Assembly: GCA_964415605.1 (NCBI GenBank) | Contig: CAYQBA010000236.1 | Span: forward strand, 1-6,030 | DNA from: UCB3 sp964415605 | Lineage (GTDB): Bacteria; Chloroflexota; Anaerolineae; Epilineales; Epilineaceae | Length of the DNA stretch: 6,030 bases | Direction: 5' to 3' | Shown: positions 1 to 6,029 of the stretch, in pieces | Layout: each line of letters opens with the position of its first letter | Position numbering within the stretch: the stretch's first letter is position 1 | The notes under the pieces: generated by a model | What the model saw: only the letters and a program-made list of their open reading frames with translations | What the model was told of the DNA's origin: nothing | Database searches by the model: none | Made by a program: the position numbers and the translations under genes

Positions 1-3000
1 CGGCCGGCGGGCGGCTGACGACGTGGGATGTGCGCGACCGGGCGGCCCCCGGCCGCCTGGGAGCGGCAAGCGCCGGCTGGCCGGCGCTCGGCGTGGTCGC
101 GCACGCCGGCCGCCTGTATGCCGCGGCCGGCGCCGCCGGCGTGTGGGGGGTGCCCTTGGGCGGATCCCTCGACCCGGCCGGGCTCGAGATCGCGCCGGAC
201 CCCGGCGCCGACCCCCCGCGTGCCGCGGTGGTCGACGTCGCCATGGCCGGCGACCATCTCCTCGCCGCCGACGCGGCCGGCGCCCTCCTGGTCTTCGAGA
301 CCGCGCCAAGCGCCTCCGCTGCCCTCCCGGCCGGCCCCCCGCCTCTCGCCGGCCGCCTCGCGACCGGCGCGCCGGCCCGGCGTGTCGCCGGCGCGGATGA
401 CCACGGCTACGTCCTGACCGGCGACCGCGATGTGTGGATCATCGACCTCTCCGACCCCACCCGCCCCCTGGCCCCGGCCGTGTACAGCCCGCCGGAGGCC
501 GACCTGCCGGCCGGCGATCGCGTGACCGACCTGGCCGCCGATGGGGCCGGGCTGTACCTCGCCACCGCGCGGTCCGGGGTGCTGGTCGTCGATGTCGCCG
601 TCCCCACCCGGCCGCGCGCCGTGACCCGCATCGCGCGCGGCGGCGATCGGATGCGCCTGGCGAGCGGGCACCTCTTCACGTGGCGCGTGGACCACGACCT
701 GCGGGTGTTCGACGTCCGCGCCCCGGCGGCGCCGGTTGAGGTTGGCCGCCTGACCGACCCTGGCTGGCGGCTCCTCGACTTCGCCGTGGCCGGCGCCACG
801 GCCCACGCCATCGTGGCCGAGGAGCCGGCGGTCGTGCCGGCCGACCCGGCGGCCGACCCGACGCTCGCCTTGTGGCGGCTCGACGTCGCGGCGCCCACCG
901 CGCCGCGTGTCGCCGCTGCCGGGCCGTGGCCGCTGGCCGCATCGGCGCTGGCCGCGGCCGCCGCCGACCGGGTCGCCGTGGCGGCCGGAGCCGACGGCTT
1001 GGTCGTCGTCGACCCCGAAGGCGCGCCGCGCTCCGCGCCGTGCCGGCTTTACCTGCCGGCGCTCCCCGCCAGCCCCAAGCCCGACAAGGTACCGGTCGTC
1101 GAGCGCGTGTGGCAATGGGCCAACGTCAACGCGCCGGCGGACGGCCCGCGGCTGCGGGTGCTGGCCGGGCCCGGCGAGGGCGGGCGGGGCCTGGCGATGG
1201 GCGACACCCGGCACCGCGTCGTCCTGCGGCCGGCCGCCGGCGCGGAGCCCAGCCTGGGCGCCGGGCTCGCCCTCGCGCGGGTCGTCGACACACGGGGCGT
1301 CGCCTGGGGGGTCGACGACGTCGACGCCGACGGCCGGGCCGAGTTGTGGGACGTGGCGGCGGGCGGCGAGATCTGGGTCCATGACCTCACGGGCGGCCTG
1401 TCGGCGCGGCTGGGGCGGCTCGAGATCGACGCCGGCGCGCAGGTGCGGGCGGCGGCGGTGGCCGAGCTCTTTGGCGACGGGCAGCCGCTCGTCGTGGCGC
1501 TCCTGGCACCGTCGCCCAACCCGCTCGGCCCGCCGCGTGAGCGTTGGTGGCTGCAGGCCTGGCGCCTGCCGTCGTTGGCGCCGGTCTGGCGGTTTGGCAT
1601 CGACGGCGTGCCGGCCGGCCTGTCCTCCGATCGTCTCGTGGTGGCGCAGGTCGACGGCGACCCGGCGCGGGAGGTGGTCGTCAGCTTTCCCGGCAGCCGC
1701 CGGCCGGGCTCGGCGTTTCCGCACGGCTGGGTGGTTGACCCGGCGCTTTCGGCCGCGCAGTGGACGGCACCGGGCGGCTTCGGCGCCCATCTCGCCGCCG
1801 CCGACCTCGACGCCGACGGCCTGGACGAGATCGTCGGGGCGCCGGTCGAGCCATCCGGCACGGTCGTCGCAGCGTTCGACGTCGATCGCGGCGTCGAGAA
1901 GTGGCGCGCGCCGCGCCCGCCGGCGGTGCTTCAAGCGGGCGACGTCGCCGGCGACGCCGCGGCCGAGGTGGTGGTCGGCAGCCTGTGGGGCGGCATCACG
2001 ATCCTGGACGGCGCCACCGGGGCGGTGGCCCGCGACATCCGCGACCCGTCTTTGAGCGGCGCGATCCGGGCCCTGGCGATCGGCGACCTCGACGGAGCGC
2101 CGGGCGCCGAGGTCGGCTGGTCGTTTCAGCCGGCGGGCGCCGCCGTCGCCCGGCTCGTCATGCTGACGGCCGGCGCGGCGTTGCCGGTCGACATCGCGGC
2201 GCGCCACGCCGGGCCGTACTGGCCGGCCGTGCTGCGGCCGGCGGCCGATCCGCCGATCGTCTTGGCGTTCCCGCAGGGCGACGGCCCGCCGGACGCCGCG
2301 GGCTGGGCGCGCTGGCTGGCGCTCGACGGGCCAAGCGGCGCCGAGCGGCCCGCCCGCGGCCTGTCCCTTGGGCTTCCCCTCGACGGGCCGGCGCCCGACG
2401 GCGGCAGCGTGATCGGCGCGCCCCAGGCGATCGAGATCGACGCCGATCCGTGGCCGGAACTGGCGGTCGGCTGGGGCGGTGCGCTGGTTGTGCTCGACCA
2501 CGACGGCACGATCTTGGCACGACGCGACCTGACCGCCGACGGGGTCGACGCTCTGCGGCCGGCCGGGGCCGGGGACACCGACGGCGACGGGGTGGTCGAG
2601 CTCGTCGCTGCCGCGCGGGGGGCGGTGATCGGCCTGCGGGCAGCCGACCTCCAACCGCTGTGGCGCATCCCTGGACCGGGCGGCGCGGTGGCCGAGGTGG
2701 CGGTCGGCGATCTCGACGGCGACAGGGCCGCCGAGGTGGTCGTCGCCGCACCGGGCCGGGATGTCGAGGTGTGGGGCGGTCCCGATCGCCGGCGCAAGGC
2801 CGTGCTGGCCGCGACGGCCTGGTCGGCCGAGGCGCTGGCGATCGCGCCGCCCCGACCCGGCGCGCTCCCGGCGCTCGGCGTGGTGTTGGATGGGCGGTTG
2901 GCGTGGTTCGAGAGCGATGGCGCGGGGCTCGGGGGCGCGATCGACCTTCCGCCATGGGACGAGACCAGCCGGCTGGCATTCGTCCCCCGGCCGGGTGGGG

Positions 3001-3203
3001 CGCCGTGGCTGGTGGTGTCCGGCGGTGGCGGCCTGCACGTGTACCCGCGGTACGCCGATCCCGGCGACGCGCGCCTGTCGGCTTCGTTCGACGTCGGAGC
3101 GCCGATTCGCTGGCTGGCCACGGCGGACGTCGACGGCTCCGGTGAGCCGGCGGTGGTCGCGGGCCTCGACGACGGGGTGCAGGTCTTCCGCGTTCATCCG
3201 TGA
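1..3203 (+). CDS. Large LVIVD / FG-GAP (VCBS)-type beta-propeller protein, 5' truncated
   Basis: The reading frame is open from base 3, so the gene begins upstream of the window. A GTG at base 30 is the first in-frame candidate start, but the codons before it read L-T-T-W-D-V and continue into R-D-R-A-A-P-G-R-L-G. That fits the LVIVD repeat pattern (hydrophobic-V-D-V-x-D-P-x-x-P), so GTG30 is internal. Counting residues from base 30 (1057 in all), residues 1-330 hold five or more LVIVD-like blades, for example W-I-I-D-L-S-D-P-T-R-P at 136-146, V-L-V-V-D-V near 184 and L-R-V-F-D-V near 224. Residues 340-346 are LYLPALP, apparently a domain boundary. Residues 429-1043 carry repeated D-x-D-x-D-G-like loops followed by a hydrophobic strand (FG-GAP/VCBS type), with a spacing of about 47 residues. 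Such proteins are usually exported and act in adhesion, matrix or surface binding. No catalytic motif is visible, and any signal peptide is outside the window. The substrate or partner is unknown. A 259-bp gap separates it from the next gene, so it is probably not co-transcribed with the respiratory operon. Confidence 0.9.
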   Translation, partial: AGGRLTTWDVRDRAAPGRLGAASAGWPALGVVAHAGRLYAAAGAAGVWGVPLGGSLDPAGLEIAPDPGADPPRAAVVDVAMAGDHLLAADAAGALLVFETAPSASAALPAGPPPLAGRLATGAPARRVAGADDHGYVLTGDRDVWIIDLSDPTRPLAPAVYSPPEADLPAGDRVTDLAADGAGLYLATARSGVLVVDVAVPTRPRAVTRIARGGDRMRLASGHLFTWRVDHDLRVFDVRAPAAPVEVGRLTDPGWRLLDFAVAGATAHAIVAEEPAVVPADPAADPTLALWRLDVAAPTAPRVAAAGPWPLAASALAAAAADRVAVAAGADGLVVVDPEGAPRSAPCRLYLPALPASPKPDKVPVVERVWQWANVNAPADGPRLRVLAGPGEGGRGLAMGDTRHRVVLRPAAGAEPSLGAGLALARVVDTRGVAWGVDDVDADGRAELWDVAAGGEIWVHDLTGGLSARLGRLEIDAGAQVRAAAVAELFGDGQPLVVALLAPSPNPLGPPRERWWLQAWRLPSLAPVWRFGIDGVPAGLSSDRLVVAQVDGDPAREVVVSFPGSRRPGSAFPHGWVVDPALSAAQWTAPGGFGAHLAAADLDADGLDEIVGAPVEPSGTVVAAFDVDRGVEKWRAPRPPAVLQAGDVAGDAAAEVVVGSLWGGITILDGATGAVARDIRDPSLSGAIRALAIGDLDGAPGAEVGWSFQPAGAAVARLVMLTAGAALPVDIAARHAGPYWPAVLRPAADPPIVLAFPQGDGPPDAAGWARWLALDGPSGAERPARGLSLGLPLDGPAPDGGSVIGAPQAIEIDADPWPELAVGWGGALVVLDHDGTILARRDLTADGVDALRPAGAGDTDGDGVVELVAAARGAVIGLRAADLQPLWRIPGPGGAVAEVAVGDLDGDRAAEVVVAAPGRDVEVWGGPDRRRKAVLAATAWSAEALAIAPPRPGALPALGVVLDGRLAWFESDGAGLGGAIDLPPWDETSRLAFVPRPGGAPWLVVSGGGGLHVYPRYADPGDARLSASFDVGAPIRWLATADVDGSGEPAVVAGLDDGVQVFRVHP
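1047..1067 (+). other. Encoded LYLPALP interdomain segment
   Basis: Residues 340-346 (numbered from base 30) read L-Y-L-P-A-L-P, directly after a Cys (C338) and before a Pro/Lys-rich stretch. The segment sits exactly between the LVIVD-like half and the FG-GAP-like half. From memory, short 'YLPL'-type segments at domain borders or C-termini are frequent in exported proteins of Chloroflexota. The function is unknown. I use it only as a soft taxonomic marker. Confidence 0.45.
1314..3158 (+). repeat. Protein-level array of ~13 FG-GAP/VCBS-like units
   Basis: Within the propeller protein, Asp-rich loops followed by E/P-x-V-V-V strands recur at residues ~429, 476, 539, 591, 637, 685, ~735, 801, 848, 893, ~940, ~983 and 1032 (numbered from base 30). 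The best conserved are VDADG (431-435), LDADG (593-597), TDGDG (850-854) and LDGDR (895-899). The units at ~735, ~940 and ~983 keep the strand pattern but have lost the Asp ligands. The even spacing (mostly 43-63 residues) suggests one propeller blade per unit. Calcium binding is inferred from the family, not shown. Confidence 0.75.
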
Positions 3204-3277
3204 CGGCGGGCCGGCGGGTGGCAGACAGCCGGTTGGCCAGCATCGCGCGCGGGCTTGCCGCCGGCGGGGCCATGGCC

Positions 3278-3304
3278 TTGCGTGACCTCGGAAATCGCGA
3301 TAAC
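3278..3304 (+). promoter_or_regulatory. Weak sigma-70-like promoter candidate
   Basis: TTGCGT at 3278-3283 and GATAAC at 3299-3304 resemble -35 and -10 elements with a 15-bp spacer, slightly shorter than ideal. The -10 matches TATAAT at four of six positions. It lies in the only AT-richer patch of the gap, which favours it. If correct, transcription would start near 3311 and give a leader of about 150 nt before the operon. In DNA this GC-rich, chance matches and different sigma preferences make this a tentative call. Confidence 0.25.
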
Positions 3305-3334
3305 ATCCGCCATGCGGACGTCGTCGAGTCCGTT

Positions 3335-3351
3335 CGCGCATGTCATGCGCG
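3335..3351. promoter_or_regulatory. 17-bp perfect inverted repeat, possible operator or leader hairpin
   Basis: The sequence cgcgcat-gtc-atgcgcg has 7-bp perfect arms around a 3-bp centre. It lies just downstream of the candidate -10 element and about 110 bp before the first operon gene. It could be a dimeric-regulator binding site or the stem of a leader hairpin. It does not match the FNR/NnrR pattern (TTGAN6TCAA), and I see no such site elsewhere in the gap. Confidence 0.3.
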
Positions 3352-3359
3352 CCGTGCCA

Positions 3360-3437
3360 GCGCGGTTTGGAGCAAAGGCTTGAGCGCCCCGCCGCCGGCC
3401 ACCACGCGATGCGGTGGCCGCCCCAAACCACGCGCGC
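3360..3437 (+). promoter_or_regulatory. Nested stem-loop region in the operon leader
   Basis: An outer pairing joins ggtttgg (3364-3370) to ccaaacc (3423-3429), possibly extended by flanking gcgc segments across a small bulge. Inside it, 3396-3403 pairs with 3413-3420 as an 8-bp stem with a 9-nt loop. The structure ends about 10 nt before the SD of the 56-aa gene, so it could affect translation or transcript stability. I recognise no known riboswitch class, and GC-rich DNA often pairs by chance. Confidence 0.25.
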
Positions 3438-3446
3438 AAGGCGCCC

Positions 3447-3453
3447 GAGGAGG
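3447..3453 (+). promoter_or_regulatory. Shine-Dalgarno for the 56-aa membrane protein
   Basis: GAGGAGG lies 9 nt before the GTG at 3463. It decides the start of the small gene: the frame is open further upstream, to an ATG at 3340, but the peptide that would be added is Arg/Pro/His-rich and that ATG has no comparable SD. Confidence 0.7.
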
Positions 3454-3462
3454 TGTGTTGCC

Positions 3463-3633
3463 GTGGCTCTTGAATCGCCCCCCGAGGGGGGCGCTGGTCC
3501 CCGCCCGCCCTGGCAGCAGGCGCTGCTGGACGATGTCTTCCTCTTGTGCATGGCCGGCCTCGTCGTGCCGACGCTCCTTTACATCGTGTGGGGGCTGCTC
3601 GAGCTGTCCAACGTGCCCTTGTTGAAACCTTGA
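3463..3633 (+). CDS. 56-aa single-span membrane protein, likely small (IIa-like) subunit of the heme-copper enzyme
   Basis: This small protein starts at GTG 3463, nine bases after a strong SD. It has a Pro/Gly/Glu-rich N-terminus (1-16), an amphipathic start with two Asp (D23, D24), one hydrophobic span at about 26-48 (F-L-L-C-M-A-G-L-V-V-P-T-L-L-Y-I-V-W) and a short tail ending V-P-L-L-K-P. B-family oxidases such as Thermus ba3 have a one-helix subunit IIa (34 aa in Thermus) next to subunits I and II. Size, topology and position 51 bp before the CuA subunit gene fit that role, but I cannot show sequence homology. It would sit in the cytoplasmic membrane and help pack or assemble the complex. 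Third-position GC is high and the product is hydrophobic, as expected of a real gene. A GC-rich hairpin covers codons 5-11. An alternative start at ATG 3550 would leave only 27 aa and lacks an SD. Confidence 0.7.
   Translation: MALESPPEGGAGPRPPWQQALLDDVFLLCMAGLVVPTLLYIVWGLLELSNVPLLKP
3476..3493 (+). other. 7-bp all-GC hairpin inside the first codons of the 56-aa gene
   Basis: Bases 3476-3482 (cgccccc) pair perfectly with 3487-3493 (gggggcg) around a CGAG tetraloop. The hairpin begins 13 nt after the first base of the start codon. It may slow initiation or act as an mRNA structure. No T-run follows, so it is not an intrinsic terminator. Confidence 0.4.
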
Positions 3634-3671
3634 CCCGATCACGCCGCGCATCGTTCCCGCATCCATCCCAT

Positions 3672-3678
3672 GGAGGAG
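3672..3678 (+). promoter_or_regulatory. Shine-Dalgarno for subunit II
   Basis: GGAGGAG lies 6 nt before ATG 3685. It rules out the in-frame ATG at 3670, which overlaps the SD itself, so the protein starts M-I-E-R. Confidence 0.8.
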
Positions 3679-3684
3679 CAACGT

Positions 3685-4266
3685 ATGATCGAACGCAGCA
3701 GCACGCTGGTGGCCCCGCCCGCGCGCTGGTGGACCCCGCTCGGGCGTGATGAACGCATGTGGCTCACCGTCACGGCCGTCTGGGCGCTGGCGATGTTCGT
3801 GATGATGCAGCTCGTCTGGCCGGCCATCGGCGCGCAGCAGGTGTCGTTCAAGAGCTATCGGGTCGATCCGCTCGAGTTCAACCGACTGACCGAGGCGTTC
3901 ATCCAGGCGCATCGGGTCGACGAGATCGACGGCGTGCCGGTGGTGGCGCCCCCGCCCGGCGGCGACGTGTACCTCATCGGCCAGCGGTTCCAGTTCAAGC
4001 CGATCCTGAGGCTCGAGCAGGGCCAGTCTTATCGGTTCCTGGTGTCGTCGCTGGACGTGCAGCACGGGCTGTCGCTGCAGCCCGATAACTTCAACTTCCA
4101 GGTGCTGCCGGGCTACGTCAGCGCCATCACCCTGACGCCGCGCGAGTCGGGCGCCTACCACATCCTGTGCAACGAGTACTGCGGCCCCGGCCACCACCGC
4201 ATGGTCGGGCGGATCGACGTCGCCGCCGCCGGGCAGGCGCTGTCGCTCGAGGAGGCGCGGCCATGA
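3685..4266 (+). CDS. coxB: Heme-copper enzyme subunit II with CuA site (ba3/B-family type)
   Basis: This 193-aa protein accepts electrons from a soluble donor (cytochrome c or a cupredoxin) at its binuclear CuA centre and passes them to subunit I. It has one N-terminal membrane helix at about 25-47 and an outside cupredoxin domain at about 90-182. The CuA ligands are all visible: H127 (D-V-Q-H-G), then C162, E164 (backbone), C166, H170 and M173 in C-N-E-Y-C-G-P-G-H-H-R-M. The single helix and short length match B-family subunits II; A-family members usually have two helices and are longer. There is no cytochrome c (CxxCH) extension. E23 in R-D-E-R-M-W-L aligns, from memory, with Thermus ba3 E15, the entry of the K proton channel. 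The stop codon overlaps the subunit I start as ATGA (4263-4266), so translation is probably coupled. Partner choice follows subunit I; if that is a nitric oxide reductase, this is its CuA electron-input subunit. Confidence 0.95.
   Translation: MIERSSTLVAPPARWWTPLGRDERMWLTVTAVWALAMFVMMQLVWPAIGAQQVSFKSYRVDPLEFNRLTEAFIQAHRVDEIDGVPVVAPPPGGDVYLIGQRFQFKPILRLEQGQSYRFLVSSLDVQHGLSLQPDNFNFQVLPGYVSAITLTPRESGAYHILCNEYCGPGHHRMVGRIDVAAAGQALSLEEARP
4249..4255 (+). promoter_or_regulatory. Shine-Dalgarno for subunit I, inside the subunit II gene
   Basis: GAGGAGG within the last codons of the subunit II gene lies 7 nt before ATG 4263. With the ATGA overlap it fixes the subunit I start, although the frame is open further upstream to 4167. 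Confidence 0.8.
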
Positions 4267-5969
4267 CGGCTTTGCTCGACGGCTGGCGCACGTGCCAGGT
4301 CACCGGCCTGCGCGTCGATCGCTCGGCCGAGCGGTTGATCATGTTCAACGCGGTGACGGCGGTGCTGTACCTGGCCACCGGCGGCACGTTCGCGCTGCTC
4401 ATCGCCCTCACCCGCTGGCAGGCGGTCCACCTGATCAGCGACCCGGAGTGGTTCTACCGGATCGTCGGGGCGCACGGCGCGGCGATGCTGATCTTCTGGA
4501 TCGTCTTCTTCGAGGTCGCGGGCCTGTTGTTTGGCGGGACGGTGCTGCTGAACACACGCCTGTTGGCGCCGCGGCTGGCGTGGGTGGAGTACGGCATGAT
4601 GCTCGCCGGGTCGCTCGGCGTGATGTTCACGATGCTCAGCGGGGGGGCGACCGTGATGTTCACGGCCTACCCGCCGCTCGAGGCCAGCCCGTGGTTCTTC
4701 GGGTCGCTCCTGGTCTTCGCGGTCGGCGCGCTCCTGGCGGTGTGCCACTTCATCGCCAACGTGGTGGGCGCGCGCTGGCGCGGCGAGGTCGGGGTGCTGC
4801 CGCTGTTCAGCTTCGCGCTGCTGGTGGCGGCCATCCTGGCCGTCTTCACGCTGGTGTCGGGCGCGGCCGCGCTCGTGCCGGCCTGGCTGCGCAGCCTCGG
4901 CCTGGTCGACCACGTCGACCCGGCGGCGTACCGGCTGCTCTTCTGGGGCTTCGGGCACGGCGCGCAGCAGGTCAACCTGGCGGCCATGATCGGCATCTGG
5001 TACGCGCTGGCCAGCCTGACGGTGGGCGCGCGGCCGATCAACGAGGGGCTCAGCCGGTTCGCCTTCCTCCTGTACGTCCTGTTCATCCAGATGGGGTCGA
5101 TGCACCACATCCTGGTGGACCCGGGGCTCAGCGACTGGGCGCGCGGCATCAACGCCAGCTACTTCATGTACGCGGCGGTGCTGGGCAGCATGATCCACGC
5201 GTTCACCATCCCGGCCAGCGTCGAGGTCGCCCAACGCGAGAAGGGGCTCACGGCGGGGTTGTTCGGGTGGCTGCGGCGGGCGCCGTGGGGCGCGCCGGGC
5301 TTCGCGGCGCTGGTGGTCAGCTTCGTGATGTTCGGGGTGCTCGGGGGCATCAGCGGGGTGATCATGGGTGGTATCCAGATCAACATGATCGCGCACAACA
5401 CGCTGATCGTCCCGGCGCACTTCCACATGACGGTGGTGGCCGGCACGACGCTGGCGTTCATGGGCATCAGCTACTACGTGGTGCCGCTGATCTTCCGGCG
5501 CGACCTGTTCCTGCCGGGCGTGGCGCGCTGGCAGCCGTACGTGTTCGGCCTCGGGATGCTGATCTTCGGCGCCGGCATGGGCGTGGCGGGGCACCTCGGC
5601 GTCCCGCGCCGGCACTTCGACATCACGTTCCCTGGATTGGCGCTGGCCGAGGGCGTCTTGCAGGACCCGCTGGTCGGCACGAGCCTCATGGTGATGGCCA
5701 TCGGCGCGCTCATCGCCATCACGGGCGGCGCGATGTACGTCGTCGTGGCGGCCGGCACGGTCTTCCTGGGCCGGCGCTCGGACGTGCCGGCGGTCGGGCT
5801 CGTCGACCCCATCGCCGTCGCGCCGCCGGCGCCGGCGGCGGCGCACGACCCGCGGCGGTTCGAGGCGCCGGGCACCGTGGCGCTGGCCACGTTCTGGCTC
5901 GCGCTCTTCGTCTACCTCTACGCCGTGTCGTGGTACAACCTCAGCCGGGTGACGTGGATCATCCGGTGA
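4263..5969 (+). CDS. B-family heme-copper reductase subunit I lacking the active-site tyrosine (ba3-like; probable nitric oxide reductase)
   Basis: This is a 568-aa catalytic membrane protein with about 13 hydrophobic helices, as in Thermus ba3 oxidase. Low-spin heme ligands are H71 (V-G-A-H-G, helix II) and H388. The high-spin heme ligand is H386 (P-A-H-F-H-M, helix X). CuB ligands are H232 (helix VI) and H281/H282 (G-S-M-H-H, helix VII). The heme-propionate Arg pair is R449/R450 (V-P-R-R). Helix VIII reads G-S-M-I-H-A-F-T-I-P-A-S-V-E, a B-family signature. The K-channel positions S309, T315 and Y247 look kept. The odd point is helix VI, H232-G-A-Q-Q236-V-N: oxidases of the A and B families have Tyr four residues after the first CuB His, cross-linked to it, and here it is Gln. 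Standard homology would label this cytochrome c oxidase subunit I; loss of that Tyr is typical of NO reductases (cNOR has Glu there). I infer NO reduction to N2O in an eNOR-like enzyme, but O2 reduction is not excluded. Codon use matches the neighbours and the gene is complete. Confidence 0.95.
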   Translation: MTALLDGWRTCQVTGLRVDRSAERLIMFNAVTAVLYLATGGTFALLIALTRWQAVHLISDPEWFYRIVGAHGAAMLIFWIVFFEVAGLLFGGTVLLNTRLLAPRLAWVEYGMMLAGSLGVMFTMLSGGATVMFTAYPPLEASPWFFGSLLVFAVGALLAVCHFIANVVGARWRGEVGVLPLFSFALLVAAILAVFTLVSGAAALVPAWLRSLGLVDHVDPAAYRLLFWGFGHGAQQVNLAAMIGIWYALASLTVGARPINEGLSRFAFLLYVLFIQMGSMHHILVDPGLSDWARGINASYFMYAAVLGSMIHAFTIPASVEVAQREKGLTAGLFGWLRRAPWGAPGFAALVVSFVMFGVLGGISGVIMGGIQINMIAHNTLIVPAHFHMTVVAGTTLAFMGISYYVVPLIFRRDLFLPGVARWQPYVFGLGMLIFGAGMGVAGHLGVPRRHFDITFPGLALAEGVLQDPLVGTSLMVMAIGALIAITGGAMYVVVAAGTVFLGRRSDVPAVGLVDPIAVAPPAPAAAHDPRRFEAPGTVALATFWLALFVYLYAVSWYNLSRVTWIIR

Positions 5970-5990
5970 CGGCTGGCGGCTGACCGCCGC

Positions 5991-6029
5991 CGCGGGCAGA
6001 CGTCGCGGGCAGACGTCGCGGGCAGACGG
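5991..6029. repeat. 13-bp tandem direct repeat, 3 copies at window end
   Basis: The unit cgcgggcagacgt occurs at 5991-6003 and 6004-6016 exactly, and at 6017-6029 with only the last base changed (g for t). It starts 22 bp after the subunit I stop codon. Thirteen is not a multiple of three, so an in-frame coding repeat is unlikely. Each unit boundary contains acgtcgcg, so the copies could be binding sites for a regulator of the next gene, or simply a minisatellite. The array may continue past the window. Confidence 0.8.

Larger units (their letters stand above)
3204..3462 (+). other. Noncoding gap upstream of the respiratory operon
   Basis: These 259 bases separate the propeller gene from the 56-aa membrane protein gene. 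Open frames through it give Arg/Pro-rich, low-complexity products without family resemblance and without ribosome binding sites, so I call none of them. It contains one locally AT-richer patch (about 3291-3305), a perfect inverted repeat at 3335-3351, nested stem-forming segments at 3364-3429 and an SD sequence at 3447-3453. There is no hairpin followed by a T-run after the propeller gene's stop codon, so no intrinsic terminator can be called. Confidence 0.6.

Noticed and set aside
30..32. GTG as the true start of the propeller gene
   Set aside because: The in-frame codons just upstream (L-T-T-W-D-V) fit the LVIVD repeat pattern, so the gene extends beyond the window.
3194..3439. Antisense 81-aa open frame in the noncoding gap
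   Set aside because: Its composition is unremarkable, I see no clear SD or motif, and it runs over the putative promoter and leader of the operon.
3200..3625. Open frame starting at a GTGA overlap with the propeller stop codon (141 aa)
   Set aside because: It has no SD of its own, its second half overlaps the small membrane gene out of frame and is Arg/Cys/Ser-rich, and no family resemblance is visible.
4155..5846. Long antisense open frame (563 aa) opposite subunit I
   Set aside because: The product is a low-complexity Arg/Asp/His/Glu-rich sequence. It is the usual reverse-frame shadow of a GC-rich membrane-protein gene with strong codon bias.
4263..5969. Identification as cbb3 (C-family) oxidase or classical cNOR/qNOR
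   Set aside because: The CuA subunit, the helix VIII A-F-T-x-x-A-S-x-E signature and about 13 helices fit the B family. cNOR has a cytochrome c subunit and H-x3-Glu, and qNOR has a fused N-terminal domain, neither of which is seen here.
5975..5988. Hairpin ggcgg-ctga-ccgcc after the subunit I stop codon as a terminator
   Set aside because: The stem is only 5 bp and no T-run follows. In DNA this GC-rich such pairings are common, so I do not call a terminator.
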